A stretch of DNA of 26,810 bases, taken from positions 1-26,810 of the forward strand of contig DNPN01000007.1 in the NCBI GenBank assembly GCA_003501385.1, read 5' to 3'. Below, one piece after another: positions 14,828 to 23,588 of the stretch. Numbering within the stretch: position 1 is the stretch's first letter; each line of letters starts with the position of its first letter. The position numbers and the translations under genes are program-made. The notes under the pieces were generated by a model. That model did not search any database, was not told the origin of the DNA, and saw only the letters and a list, made by a program, of their open reading frames with translations. The stretch comes from Rhizobium sp. (GTDB taxonomy: Bacteria; Pseudomonadota; Alphaproteobacteria; Rhizobiales; Rhizobiaceae).

Positions 14828-15664
14828 ATGATCTCTCGCCTGTTCGCCAGCGCCGCTCTTGCTCTTTGCCTTGCTGGCTGTGCCAGCCCCAGTAAATCGA
14901 CGCTGTCAACGCGCACCGCGTTTGCCCCCGTGCCGGAGCGGCCCAAGGCATTGTCAGCCAACGACCCTGTTCCCATGGAGCCGCAAAACTGGATGGGGCG
15001 CTCCAGAGACACCCATCTGGCCGGTCGCACGCTGACAGTTGCCAGCATTCAGGATATCAAGCTGGAGCCAAAGGAAGTCATTCTGACGTTCGATGATGGC
15101 CCGGCCGTGAAAAAGACCGAAACTGTTCTTGACGCTCTCGATCGTTACAACGTCAAGGGCACCTTCATGCTGGTGGGTGAAATGGCCAAGAGCCACCCCG
15201 AAATTGTCCAGGATGCCGTGCGTCGCGGCCATACCATTGGCAGCCATACCTATCGCCACCCTAATCTGAAGGCCATGGCATTCGATCAAGCCATGGCGGA
15301 GATCACGCGCGGTGAAAACGCCGTGAAGGATGCATCCGGCTTGAGCACAATCGGCTTTTTCCGCTTCCCCTATCTGGCCGATTCGCCAAAGCTGCGCCAT
15401 GCGCTGGCCGAGCGTGGCACTGTGGTGATGGATGTCGATGTTGATACCAAGGATTATTACAAGGACTCCGCCGAACAGGTGCTGAACCGCACCATGGCCG
15501 AGCTGGGACGCCACCACGGCGGCATTATTTTGATGCATGACATCCACGTCAGAACGGTCAACATGCTGCCGATGTTGCTGAAGCGCCTCAATGATGAAGG
15601 CTATAAGGTTGTGACCCTGCGCTACGGCAAGGCCCCGAACCAGATGATGGCTGCGCGCCAGTAA
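14828..15664 (+). CDS. NodB-type polysaccharide deacetylase lipoprotein
   Basis: 278 residues. MISRLFASAALALCLAGC is a lipoprotein signal with lipobox L-A-G-C (C18). A Pro-rich linker is followed by the CE4 deacetylase domain (about 65-265): TFDDGP with D89/D90, SHTYRHP with H140/H144, FRFPY with R179, DVDTKDY (204-210) and LMHD with H237. It is predicted to be a membrane-anchored periplasmic N-deacetylase of GlcNAc-containing glycan; peptidoglycan or an exopolysaccharide are both possible. Base composition is like the core genes, so this is probably the resident copy, and the A+T-richer paralogue upstream the newcomer. A strong hairpin follows the stop. Confidence 0.9.
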   Translation: MISRLFASAALALCLAGCASPSKSTLSTRTAFAPVPERPKALSANDPVPMEPQNWMGRSRDTHLAGRTLTVASIQDIKLEPKEVILTFDDGPAVKKTETVLDALDRYNVKGTFMLVGEMAKSHPEIVQDAVRRGHTIGSHTYRHPNLKAMAFDQAMAEITRGENAVKDASGLSTIGFFRFPYLADSPKLRHALAERGTVVMDVDVDTKDYYKDSAEQVLNRTMAELGRHHGGIILMHDIHVRTVNMLPMLLKRLNDEGYKVVTLRYGKAPNQMMAARQ

Positions 15665-15673
15665 TCGCAACCG

Positions 15674-15705
15674 GCCTATCCTCCTCCTTTCGATGGAGGG
15701 TAGGC
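15674..15705. terminator. Strong hairpin between deacetylase and holC (convergent)
   Basis: Arms 15674-15684 (GCCTATCCTCC) and 15695-15705 (GGAGGGTAGGC) pair over 11 bp with one T-G wobble. No long T-run, but position between convergent stops supports shared termination. Confidence 0.6.
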
Positions 15706-15715
15706 TGATCAAGGC

Positions 15716-16165
15716 TCAGGCCTTCTTTTCCCAGCGCCCCTGATTGTTCTGCTGCCAATAGGTCAGCGCATGGCCCTCGGCTTTCAGCCGTTTCCACTCG
15801 CCACGGGCTGTTTCCAGCTCACCCTGATCATGGCCATCGAACACGAAGACAACCCGCTCATAGGCTATCGGCGAGTCTGGCACCGCACCATCAATGTAAA
15901 AACGCACGGTCGCTTCATTGGCATTGGCAGAGGACAGGTTCAGGAGCACAGGTTGAATTTCTGGCGTGTCCACCGCATCGCTGCCATGGGGCAGAAAACT
16001 GTCTTCCCGATAGGTCCATAGATGCTGATCCAGCTTTTCACGCCGGTCTGGATCGCGCATCTCAATGCCCACTTTCCAGCCGCGCTCAAGGCACTTTTCC
16101 AGCAAGGCCGGAAGAGCATCCTCGAGCTTGGTTTCGGTCAGATGATAAAAGAGAACATCCGTCAA
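15716..16165 (-). CDS. holC: DNA polymerase III chi subunit
   Basis: 149 residues. Chi links the clamp loader to SSB during replication. The start TDVLFYHLTETKLEDALPALLEKCLERGWKV and the later DQHLWTYREDSFLPHG are characteristic of the family in alphaproteobacteria, as is YERVVFVFDGHD. The start is a TTG (16163-16165), with AGGGA 8 bases upstream; no in-frame ATG gives the family N-terminus, and an ATG just upstream is out of frame and stops at once. The gene follows the aminopeptidase gene on the same strand after 15 bp, and is probably co-transcribed with it, a pairing (pepA-holC) also found in other proteobacteria. Confidence 0.92.
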   Translation of the reverse strand: MTDVLFYHLTETKLEDALPALLEKCLERGWKVGIEMRDPDRREKLDQHLWTYREDSFLPHGSDAVDTPEIQPVLLNLSSANANEATVRFYIDGAVPDSPIAYERVVFVFDGHDQGELETARGEWKRLKAEGHALTYWQQNNQGRWEKKA

Positions 16166-16180
16166 GCCGGCATTCCCTGC

Positions 16181-17677
16181 TTAAGCCTCATAGCCATCAC
16201 GGACCAGTTGATCCAACAGGCGAACGCCAAAGCCGGATGCCCAGGACTGGCTGATCTCATCCTTTGGGGAATCCATCGCCGTGCCAGCAATATCCAGATG
16301 TGCCCAAGGCGTATCACCGACAAAGCGCTTGAGAAACTGTGCAGCCGTAATAGAGCCGCCATAACGGCCACCCGTGTTTTTCATATCGGCAAAGCGGCTG
16401 TCGATCATCTTGTCATAGTCTTTGCCCAGCGGCATGCGCCACAGGCGTTCATTGGTGGAAAGCCCGGCCTTCAACAACTGCTCGGCCAGCGCATCGTCAT
16501 TGGAAAACAGGCCGGCATGCAGATTGGCCAAAGCCACCAGAATAGCCCCCGTCAGTGTCGCAAGATTGATCATGAAAGCGGGCTTGAAGCGGTCATTGCA
16601 ATACCAAAGCGCATCGCAGAGTACGAGACGCCCCTCGGCATCGGTGTTGATGACCTCAATGGTCTGGCCCGACATCGAGGTGACAATATCACCGGGGCGC
16701 TGCGCATTGCCGTCCGGCATGTTTTCCACCAGACCCAAAATACCGACCACATTCACCTTGGCCTTGCGGGCTGCCAGCGTATGCATCAGGCCAATCACGG
16801 CAGCCGCGCCGCCCATATCGCCCTTCATGTCTTCCATGCCACCCGCAGGCTTGATGGAAATGCCGCCGGTATCAAACACCACACCCTTGCCGATAAAAGC
16901 AATGGGCTTGTCATCCGCCTTGCCGCCCTTCCACTGCATCACGGCCAAACGGGGCGGACGCACCGAGCCTTGCGCCACACCAAGCAGAGCGCCCATGCCA
17001 AGCGCCTTCATCTCGACTTCTGTGAGAATCTCAACTTCAACACCCAGCGCCCCAAGCGTTTTGGCGCGATCCGCAAATTCCACAGGGCCAAGCACATTGG
17101 CGGGCAGATTGACAAGATCACGGGCCAGAAGAACGCCATCAACCACGGCCTTGCCATCGGCCTCAAACAGTGCCTTGGCCGCCTCTGCCTGGGCGGTCAC
17201 AATGGTCACAGCAATCAAAGCCGGGGCCTTGTCGTCCTCGTCCTTGTTCGCGGTTTTGTAGTCATCAAAGGCGTAGTTGCGAAGCTTCATGCCAATGGCG
17301 AAATCGCGCACCGCCTGCGGCGTCACATCAAGCCCGTCTGCGTCAACAAACACCGTTGCCGCCTCGGCTCCCTTGAGATTGGCCGCAACAGTGCCGCCCA
17401 GCCGCAACCAGTCATGCGGCGTCAAATCGGCTGCCTTGCCGGCACCAATCACAATCAACCGATCAAGGGGAGATCCCGCAGGAGCCAGAATATCCAGGGC
17501 TGACAACACCTTGCTCTTGAAGCGCGCCGCCGCCGATGCCTTGGTAAAAGTACCAGCAGGATCAAGCTGTGCAGCAGCAGCAGCAGGTGCCGCAGCCTCT
17601 GCTTCTTTCAGGGACAGGGCCAGCCCACCCTTGAGCGGTGCGGACAGAGCAAAGGAAATTTCAAGTTTGGCAGCCAT
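16181..17677 (-). CDS. pepA: Leucyl aminopeptidase (M17 family)
   Basis: 498 residues. Cytosolic di-metal aminopeptidase that forms hexamers. The N-terminal domain (about 1-170) is Ala-rich, and the C-terminal catalytic domain carries FIGKGVVFDTGGISIKP (about 258-275, metal-binding Lys and Asp), the MKGDMGGAAAV helix and the M17 signature NTDAEGRLVL (about 343-352). E. coli PepA also binds DNA in Xer recombination and carAB control; there is no evidence for that here. ATG 17675-17677 is preceded by GGAGTT; the upstream in-frame extension of 40 residues is Cys-rich and not family-like, so it was not used. Confidence 0.96.
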   Translation of the reverse strand: MAAKLEISFALSAPLKGGLALSLKEAEAAAPAAAAAQLDPAGTFTKASAAARFKSKVLSALDILAPAGSPLDRLIVIGAGKAADLTPHDWLRLGGTVAANLKGAEAATVFVDADGLDVTPQAVRDFAIGMKLRNYAFDDYKTANKDEDDKAPALIAVTIVTAQAEAAKALFEADGKAVVDGVLLARDLVNLPANVLGPVEFADRAKTLGALGVEVEILTEVEMKALGMGALLGVAQGSVRPPRLAVMQWKGGKADDKPIAFIGKGVVFDTGGISIKPAGGMEDMKGDMGGAAAVIGLMHTLAARKAKVNVVGILGLVENMPDGNAQRPGDIVTSMSGQTIEVINTDAEGRLVLCDALWYCNDRFKPAFMINLATLTGAILVALANLHAGLFSNDDALAEQLLKAGLSTNERLWRMPLGKDYDKMIDSRFADMKNTGGRYGGSITAAQFLKRFVGDTPWAHLDIAGTAMDSPKDEISQSWASGFGVRLLDQLVRDGYEA

Positions 17678-17832
17678 GATCAACTCCGGCATTTCATTTT
17701 TCAAATTCGGACCGATCATGTCGGTTTTGCCAGGGATTGCAACACATACGGCAGCATCCTCCGATTTTGATGTGCACAAACAGCACTCTTCCCGCAAAAA
17801 CGCAACCTTTCACTATCTGGCTCTTTTGCGAA

Positions 17833-17868
17833 TGCCGGGTTAATAAGCCCACGCGAAGAAACCCGGCA
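17833..17868. promoter_or_regulatory. Inverted repeat upstream of the PAP2 gene
   Basis: TGCCGGGTT (17833-17841) and AACCCGGCA (17860-17868) pair perfectly over 9 bp with an 18-base centre, ending 18 bases before ATG 17887. It may be a 5'-leader RNA structure or operator; no promoter hexamers were assigned. The rest of the 209-bp gap between divergent pepA and the PAP2 gene shows nothing else clear. Confidence 0.4.
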
Positions 17869-17886
17869 CCAGACTGAAAGTGCACC

Positions 17887-18723
17887 ATGGACAAAAATGC
17901 ACATCCCTCTATGCAGAGACTGAAAACGCTCTGGTCCAGGCTGGACTGCGCACCCGATCTGACGCAGGCTTCCATCGGCAAGGCTATCAGCCTCTCGGCC
18001 TTATGGATTGTGCTGCTGTGGTTTTTTTATCACGTGCCGAAACTTGATGTGATCGTGGCTGGCCTGTTCTTTCACGCAACCGACTGCGCCAACAGTGCAA
18101 GCCAAACCGTATGCGGCAGCTTTCCCGTCAGCCAGAATTCACTGGCAAAGCTGGTTCGCAAATTGCTGTTTTATCTGCCCCATCTCATCACCCTCTTTCT
18201 TCTGGTGGCGCTGATCATCAAACGCATCGAAGCCAACGACAAAAGAGTGAGCGAATTCCCAATCTTGAAAAAGTGCAATCGCGATTGGATCACCAAGCTT
18301 TCCCTCACGCTCCTATCTGTGCTGATTGGACCGATCTTCATCGTCAACGTGTTTCTGAAAGAGTGGTCAGGGCGGCCACGACCGATGGAATCCAACCTTT
18401 TTGGCGGCGATCTCAGCTTTGTACCTGCGGGCAGCTTTGGCGGAACCTGCACGGGCAATTGCTCGTTTATTTCCGGTGAAGCGGCGGGCGCGGGCCTTCT
18501 GGTGTGTATTATCCCCCTCCTCCCAACCGTATGGCGTCGTCGGATCGGCCCACCTTTGATGATAGCATCCATTGCGACACCGCTGCTGAGGGTGGCCTTC
18601 GGCGGGCATTATCTATCCGATGCCCTTTTGGGCTGGTTGTCGTCCCCAGTGGTCTTCGCCTGGGTTTTCGCCATTTACCATGTGCGAAACAGGCCGCAAA
18701 AGCGCTCATATTCTGGCCGATAG
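17887..18723 (+). CDS. PAP2-family membrane phosphatase with atypical second motif
   Basis: 278 residues with about five to six hydrophobic segments (for example 34-50, 92-112, 140-157, 203-215). The PAP2 phosphatase motifs are K158-x6-R165-P166 (KEWSGRPRP), S196-G197-E198 in place of the usual PSGH, and R235-x5-H241-x3-D245 (LRVAFGGHYLSD). The nucleophile His and charge-relay Asp of motif 3 are intact, while the acid/base His of motif 2 is Glu. Cys pairs in the extracytoplasmic parts (C67/C76, C188/C192) could form disulfides. Family members dephosphorylate lipid phosphates (phosphatidylglycerol phosphate, undecaprenyl pyrophosphate, lipid A as in LpxE) at the periplasmic face. It lies beside the LPS-export genes, which makes a lipid A or carrier-lipid role attractive, but this is inference. 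Confidence 0.85.
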   Translation: MDKNAHPSMQRLKTLWSRLDCAPDLTQASIGKAISLSALWIVLLWFFYHVPKLDVIVAGLFFHATDCANSASQTVCGSFPVSQNSLAKLVRKLLFYLPHLITLFLLVALIIKRIEANDKRVSEFPILKKCNRDWITKLSLTLLSVLIGPIFIVNVFLKEWSGRPRPMESNLFGGDLSFVPAGSFGGTCTGNCSFISGEAAGAGLLVCIIPLLPTVWRRRIGPPLMIASIATPLLRVAFGGHYLSDALLGWLSSPVVFAWVFAIYHVRNRPQKRSYSGR

Positions 18724-18806
18724 CCATTCCTGCACAAGTCATTGAGTTCAGGCCCTTGTCTTTTACAAGAACCACGGGCAAATAGGGACCACAGACAGGG
18801 TCAGAC

Positions 18807-19991
18807 ATGAAGCTTCTAGAAATCTATATATTGCGGCGTGTCGCCCAAATGTTTCTGACGGCTTTGTTGCCGGTGCTGGCGATTATCTGGACAACACAGG
18901 TTTTGGCTCGCATCAATCTCGTCACCGACACCGGCCAATCGATTGGCAGTTTCGCCACATTGGCGACCTTGATTCTTCCCACAATCATTCCGGTCGTGAT
19001 GCCCTTTGCTCTGGTCATCGGCATCACCCAAAGCCTCACAGCCATGAACAATGACTCGGAGCTTCCCGTGATTGATGCCGCCGGTGCGCCGCGCTCCATC
19101 ATTTTGCGTCCGATCCTGTTGTTTGCATTGGCCATCAGCCTGCTGACCCTGTTCATTACCAATGATGTGCAGCCACGGGTGAAGATCGCGGCGCGGCAGA
19201 TGATTGCCAATGCCTATGCCGATCTCCTGTCTACCGTGATCGAGGAAAAGTCCTTCCGCAAGGTTGAGGACAATCTCTATGTGCAGATTTCACAACGACT
19301 GGCCGGACGGGTTCTCAAGGGCCTGTTTGTGGCCGATTATCGTGATCCCAGTTATGCGCTGATCTACTATGCGCGTGAAGGTGCCGTGGATAAAACCGGC
19401 ACGGCCTTGATCATGCACGATGGTGAAGTGCAGCGCAAAGCGCCCGGCGAGGCGGTTTCTATTGTTCGCTTTGATTCCTACGCCTTTGACCTGTCGGACC
19501 TGACCGCTTCAAAGGGCAAGGCAACCCTGCGTGCCAGCGATCGCAGCATGAGCTTCCTGCTTAATCCTGACAAGAACGACGACGATTACAAGGCACACCC
19601 CGGTGCGTACACAGCAGAGCTGCACAAACGCCTGACAGAATGGTTGCTGCCCTTTGCATTCGCACTGATCTCGCTTGTCATCGCAGGCGATGCCAAGTCG
19701 CATCGTGAAGCACGGCTGCATCCGATGATCTCGGCGCTGACAATCGCATTGCTGCTGCGATGGCTTGCATTCTACGGTGCCAATAAGCTCGAAAACAACA
19801 GCGCCTATGTGTATCTGATGTATGCAACGCCGCTTGTGAGTGGCGGTATCGCCACCTATCTTCTGCTGCGCCAGAAGCAGTCTACCAAGCAATCGGCACT
19901 GTTTCGCGCAATGGATAGAGTGATCGGAAGCATTGTTGCGCGCGTGGCCGAACTTCGAGGCAAGAGCAGCGGTAATGGAGGCGGTGCATGA
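18807..19991 (+). CDS. lptF: LPS export ABC transporter permease LptF
   Basis: 394 residues of the YjgP/YjgQ family. The N-terminus MKLLEIYILRRVAQMFLTALLPVLAIIW and three further TM segments before residue 125 are followed by a periplasmic beta-jellyroll (about 130-275) and three C-terminal TM helices. With LptG and LptB2 it extracts LPS from the inner membrane and passes it to the LptC-LptA-LptD bridge. ATG 18807 follows CAGGGTCAG. The stop overlaps lptG by four bases (ATGA), so both halves of the permease are translationally coupled. The small inverted repeat CTTGT/ACAAG (18755-18769) lies in the leader. Confidence 0.95.
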   Translation: MKLLEIYILRRVAQMFLTALLPVLAIIWTTQVLARINLVTDTGQSIGSFATLATLILPTIIPVVMPFALVIGITQSLTAMNNDSELPVIDAAGAPRSIILRPILLFALAISLLTLFITNDVQPRVKIAARQMIANAYADLLSTVIEEKSFRKVEDNLYVQISQRLAGRVLKGLFVADYRDPSYALIYYAREGAVDKTGTALIMHDGEVQRKAPGEAVSIVRFDSYAFDLSDLTASKGKATLRASDRSMSFLLNPDKNDDDYKAHPGAYTAELHKRLTEWLLPFAFALISLVIAGDAKSHREARLHPMISALTIALLLRWLAFYGANKLENNSAYVYLMYATPLVSGGIATYLLLRQKQSTKQSALFRAMDRVIGSIVARVAELRGKSSGNGGGA

Positions 19992-21088
19992 TTCAGCGCA
20001 TGCTTCTAGGCACCCTCAGCCGTTACTTCCTTAAACGCTATGCCATGACCGTGTTCTGGTTCATCGTCGGCGTTGCATCCATTATTTTTCTCATCGACTT
20101 CAGTGAAGTCAGTGGACGCTATTCCGATGCCAAGGGTGCATCACTTTTTGGCGTGTTCCTGCTGACCCTTATGCGCCTGCCCCTGATCTTGCAGCAGACC
20201 ATGCCCTTCATTGCCCTGTTTGCGGGGATGACTGCGCTGATTGCGCTGAACCGTCGCTCGGAACTCGTTGTTGCCCGTGCAGCCGGGATCTCGGTCTGGC
20301 AGTTCATGTTCCCGTTCCTGCTCGGAGCGATGCTTCTAGGCGTCGGCAGTTCGATGATCCTCAATCCCCTTGCCGCCATTGGCCAGCAACTGGCGCAATC
20401 GCAAGAGGCTGCCTGGAGTGATTCGAGCAACGCCGGCAACAGCGGCACCGATATTCCGTGGATGCGCCAGATCACGGGCAAGGAAGACACCATCATCGGC
20501 GCATCATCCGTGCTGGAAAACGGCAGCCTGCTGATTCAACCTGTGTTTATCCACTTTGACAGCGACGGCAGGATCTCCTATCGACAGGATGCGTCCACAG
20601 CGAAGTTGCAAGATGGTTACTGGATCCTTAATGACGTTATTGAAACCCGTCCGGGTGAGAAGCCTTTGCGGGAAGCGTCAAAGAAAGTGCGTACCAATTT
20701 GAAGCAGGAATTTTTACAGGAGCGTCTCGCACAGCCGGATACTGTTGCTTTTTATGATCTTTCTAACAAAATCGCGGTGGCGCGATCCTTTGGTATTTCA
20801 ACGAAAAGATTGGAAACGCAGTTTCATTCTCTGCTTTCCATGCCTTTCCTTCTCGTTGCGATGACATTGATCGCAGCAACCGTTTCTCTCAAATTCAGTC
20901 GTTTCAACCAGTCACGGTCCGTGATTCTGGGTGGAATCATTTCAGGCTTCGTGCTTTATGTGACAACAGTGCTTGTAAAGGCGTTCGGAAGCAGTGGCGT
21001 GGTTCCGCCATTCGTCGCAACCTGGTCTCCCGTGGTTGTGGCAATGGCATTGGGTGCGACAATTCTGCTTCATCAGGAGGATGGTTAG
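19988..21088 (+). CDS. lptG: LPS export ABC transporter permease LptG
   Basis: 366 residues. Same architecture as LptF: TM cluster (about 15-125, including FWFIVGVASIIFLIDFSE and RLPLILQQTMPFIALFAGMTAL), a periplasmic domain (about 130-265) and a final TM cluster (about 275-360). ALNRRSELVVARAAGISVWQF (about 79-99) is the conserved cytoplasmic coupling region for the LptB ATPase. It overlaps lptF upstream (ATGA), and its TAG shares one base with the GTG start of lptD, forming a tightly coupled lptF-lptG-lptD unit. lptB, lptC and lptA are not in the window. Confidence 0.95.
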   Translation: MIQRMLLGTLSRYFLKRYAMTVFWFIVGVASIIFLIDFSEVSGRYSDAKGASLFGVFLLTLMRLPLILQQTMPFIALFAGMTALIALNRRSELVVARAAGISVWQFMFPFLLGAMLLGVGSSMILNPLAAIGQQLAQSQEAAWSDSSNAGNSGTDIPWMRQITGKEDTIIGASSVLENGSLLIQPVFIHFDSDGRISYRQDASTAKLQDGYWILNDVIETRPGEKPLREASKKVRTNLKQEFLQERLAQPDTVAFYDLSNKIAVARSFGISTKRLETQFHSLLSMPFLLVAMTLIAATVSLKFSRFNQSRSVILGGIISGFVLYVTTVLVKAFGSSGVVPPFVATWSPVVVAMALGATILLHQEDG

Positions 21089-23421
21089 TGGCGGCAAGTG
21101 ACCGCGAAAGCGTAAATCGGCTTTTGGCAGCCCTTTTGGCGAGTGTCGCATTCTGCGTATACGTAGCTCCGATTGGAGATGTGTATGCTCAGGACAAGAC
21201 AAGCCGAAACGTGTTGTCGCCGAAGATTCCCGACGATGCGAAGATGATGCTCGCAGCGAACGAACTCGTGTACAATAAGGATACTCAAAAGGTCACCGCC
21301 ATCGGCGGCGTCCAGATCAACTATGCGGGCTACCAAATGGTGGCCAGACGCGTGGAGTATGATCAAAAGACTGGCCGAATGATGGCCTATGACAACATTG
21401 AGTTGATAGAGCCCGGCGGCAACCGCATCTATGCCGACAAGCTGGATGTGACCAACGACTTTGCCAACGGCTTTGTCGACAGTCTTCGCATCGAGACGCC
21501 CGACAATACGCGCATGGCCGCAGCAACCGGCGAGCGTGTCAGCAGTGATGAAATGATCCTGCACAAGGGTATCTATACCGCATGCCTTCCCTGTACCGAA
21601 CAGGGCCGCGCGCCGATCTGGCAGATCAAGGCCGAGCGTGTTGTCCAGAACGGCAAGACCCATACGATTCGCCTGGAAAACGCGCGCTTCCAATTGTTTG
21701 GCCACTCTATCGCGATGATTCCGGCGATCACGGTGCCTGATAATACCGTCAAGCGGAAATCCGGCTTTCTGTTTCCTCAGTTCAGCACGACACAGAAACT
21801 CGGTTTCGGGGTTATCGTTCCCTATTACTGGGCAATTTCTCCTCAGACCGATGCGACCATCCGAATGGGTGCCTATTCGAGCCAGGGTGTTTTGCTCGAC
21901 ACAGAGGTTCGTCACCAGTTCGAAGATGGACTTGCAACCTTCAGGTTCGCCACCATCGATCAGATGGACAAGAACAAGTTTACAACAGGATCATCGGACG
22001 CGGGAAAGAATTTCCGTGGCATGGTGGGCTCCACCGGTGCGTTCACTATCAATCCCAGATGGACGTTCGGCTGGGACGTGATGGCGCAGACCGATAACAA
22101 TTTTGCACGTACCTATAATCTGCCCGGCTTCAATCAGAGCACGCACACAAATCAGGTCTATTTGACTGGTCTTGGTGATCGCAATTCGTTTGATATGCGC
22201 GGTTATTACTTCGACGTGCAGGATGCTGACAGAAACAGCACCGCAGAAAAGAAGCAGGCAATCGTTACACCGACGGTTGACTACAACTACTACGCTCCAG
22301 AGCCCGTGATGGGTGGCGAACTTTCGGCTGTGGTGAATTTCACGGCACTCAGCCGCTCGAACAGTGACCTGTACAATGTCACATCGACATCGCCTACCAA
22401 GTTCCAGGGCCTCAAAGGCAACGATACCCGTTTGACCGCGGAAGTGGAATGGAAGCGGACTTATGACACGCCCCAGGGATTGTTGTTGACGCCGATTCTT
22501 GCTGCCCGCGGCGATGCATTTGGCAACAACATGAATAGTCCAGCCGGATATGCTGGCAACTATAACGATTCCGCAGCCGTGACCCGCTCGATGGTCACAG
22601 CCGGTCTCGAAGTACGTTATCCTTGGTTGCTCTCAACACCGAATAGCAACAGCGTTCTTGAGCCGATTGCACAGATCTATGTTCGTCCTGACGAACAGCA
22701 GGCTGGCCGTCTTCCCAATGAAGATGCGCAAAGTTTCGTGTTTGATGCAACGAACCTGTTTACCCGTGACAAGTTCTCCGGTTATGACCGTGAAGAAGGC
22801 GGTACCCGTGCCAACGTAGGTCTGCGCTACACAGGCTCGCTCGACAGCGGCTATACGTTGCGCAGCATTTTCGGCCAATCCTATCAGGTGGCTGGCAAGA
22901 ACTCGTTTGCCTCCAGCGATCTGGTGTATGCGGGCAACGAATCCGGTTTGGAAAATACCGTTTCGGATTATGTCGGCATGGTGGGTGTGGATATGCCTTT
23001 TGGCGTCACCACTGCACTCAACGGACGATTTGACCGCGCCTCGTTTGAGCTGAAGCGCACAGACATGTCGGTTGGCTATCAAAACGACATCGTGCAAACG
23101 AACTTTGTCTACAGTCAGATCGCGGCGCAGCCCAACTACGGCTATAATTACGACCGTTCGGAAATCCAAAACAGCAGCTCTGTGAAGATCGGCGATTTCT
23201 GGTCTGTGTTTGGCGCTGTGAACTGGGATCTCAAGAAGGATAAGCTTGATCGCTACGGCATTGGTGTATCCTATAACGACGACTGCACGATCTTCTCGAT
23301 TGTTTACAAGCGTGACGACACCTCAACCTCGGCTAATGACTGGTCCATTGGCGCTCGGGTCACCTTCCGCACTCTTGGTGATGTTGGTATTGGCAATTTG
23401 GATCCGACCACAACGGATTAA
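21088..23421 (+). CDS. lptD: LPS-assembly outer-membrane protein LptD
   Basis: 777 residues. Signal peptide (about 1-35, ending VYAQ), then the OstA/LptA-like jellyroll (about 50-160: LAANELVYNKDTQKVTAIGGVQI...), then the large C-terminal beta-barrel. With LptE-type lipoprotein it inserts LPS into the outer leaflet. Cys residues occur as CLPC near residue 167 and one near 733 (NDDCTIFS), placed to give the inter-domain disulfide known for LptD. The start is GTG 21088, with AGGAGG 7 bases upstream inside lptG; the ATG at 21081 is out of frame. A T-tailed hairpin follows the stop. Confidence 0.95.
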   Translation: MAASDRESVNRLLAALLASVAFCVYVAPIGDVYAQDKTSRNVLSPKIPDDAKMMLAANELVYNKDTQKVTAIGGVQINYAGYQMVARRVEYDQKTGRMMAYDNIELIEPGGNRIYADKLDVTNDFANGFVDSLRIETPDNTRMAAATGERVSSDEMILHKGIYTACLPCTEQGRAPIWQIKAERVVQNGKTHTIRLENARFQLFGHSIAMIPAITVPDNTVKRKSGFLFPQFSTTQKLGFGVIVPYYWAISPQTDATIRMGAYSSQGVLLDTEVRHQFEDGLATFRFATIDQMDKNKFTTGSSDAGKNFRGMVGSTGAFTINPRWTFGWDVMAQTDNNFARTYNLPGFNQSTHTNQVYLTGLGDRNSFDMRGYYFDVQDADRNSTAEKKQAIVTPTVDYNYYAPEPVMGGELSAVVNFTALSRSNSDLYNVTSTSPTKFQGLKGNDTRLTAEVEWKRTYDTPQGLLLTPILAARGDAFGNNMNSPAGYAGNYNDSAAVTRSMVTAGLEVRYPWLLSTPNSNSVLEPIAQIYVRPDEQQAGRLPNEDAQSFVFDATNLFTRDKFSGYDREEGGTRANVGLRYTGSLDSGYTLRSIFGQSYQVAGKNSFASSDLVYAGNESGLENTVSDYVGMVGVDMPFGVTTALNGRFDRASFELKRTDMSVGYQNDIVQTNFVYSQIAAQPNYGYNYDRSEIQNSSSVKIGDFWSVFGAVNWDLKKDKLDRYGIGVSYNDDCTIFSIVYKRDDTSTSANDWSIGARVTFRTLGDVGIGNLDPTTTD

Positions 23422-23439
23422 TCCGAAGAGCAAATCAAT

Positions 23440-23473
23440 GACCGTCCCAATTCAAACCGGGGCGGTCAATTTT
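23440..23473 (+). terminator. Intrinsic terminator after lptD
   Basis: GACCGTCCC (23440-23448) pairs with GGGGCGGTC (23459-23467) over 9 bp with one T-G wobble, followed by AATTTT. It separates lptF-lptG-lptD from surA-pdxA-rsmA, at least partly. Confidence 0.7.
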
Positions 23474-23588
23474 GGTGCAGAGGCCATTGTTTTGCCGCAC
23501 GGTTTGTGCAAACGATTCCGCTTATGTACAGGCATTTGACGGACCGCGTCGACATGAGATCAGCGAGGTGCGGGAAAGGGACATGTTG

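Noticed and set aside
16022..17503. 493-codon open frame on the + strand opposite pepA
   Set aside because: It is antisense to a complete M17 aminopeptidase with intact motifs, and its translation is rich in His, Gln and Arg without any recognisable domain; a shadow frame.
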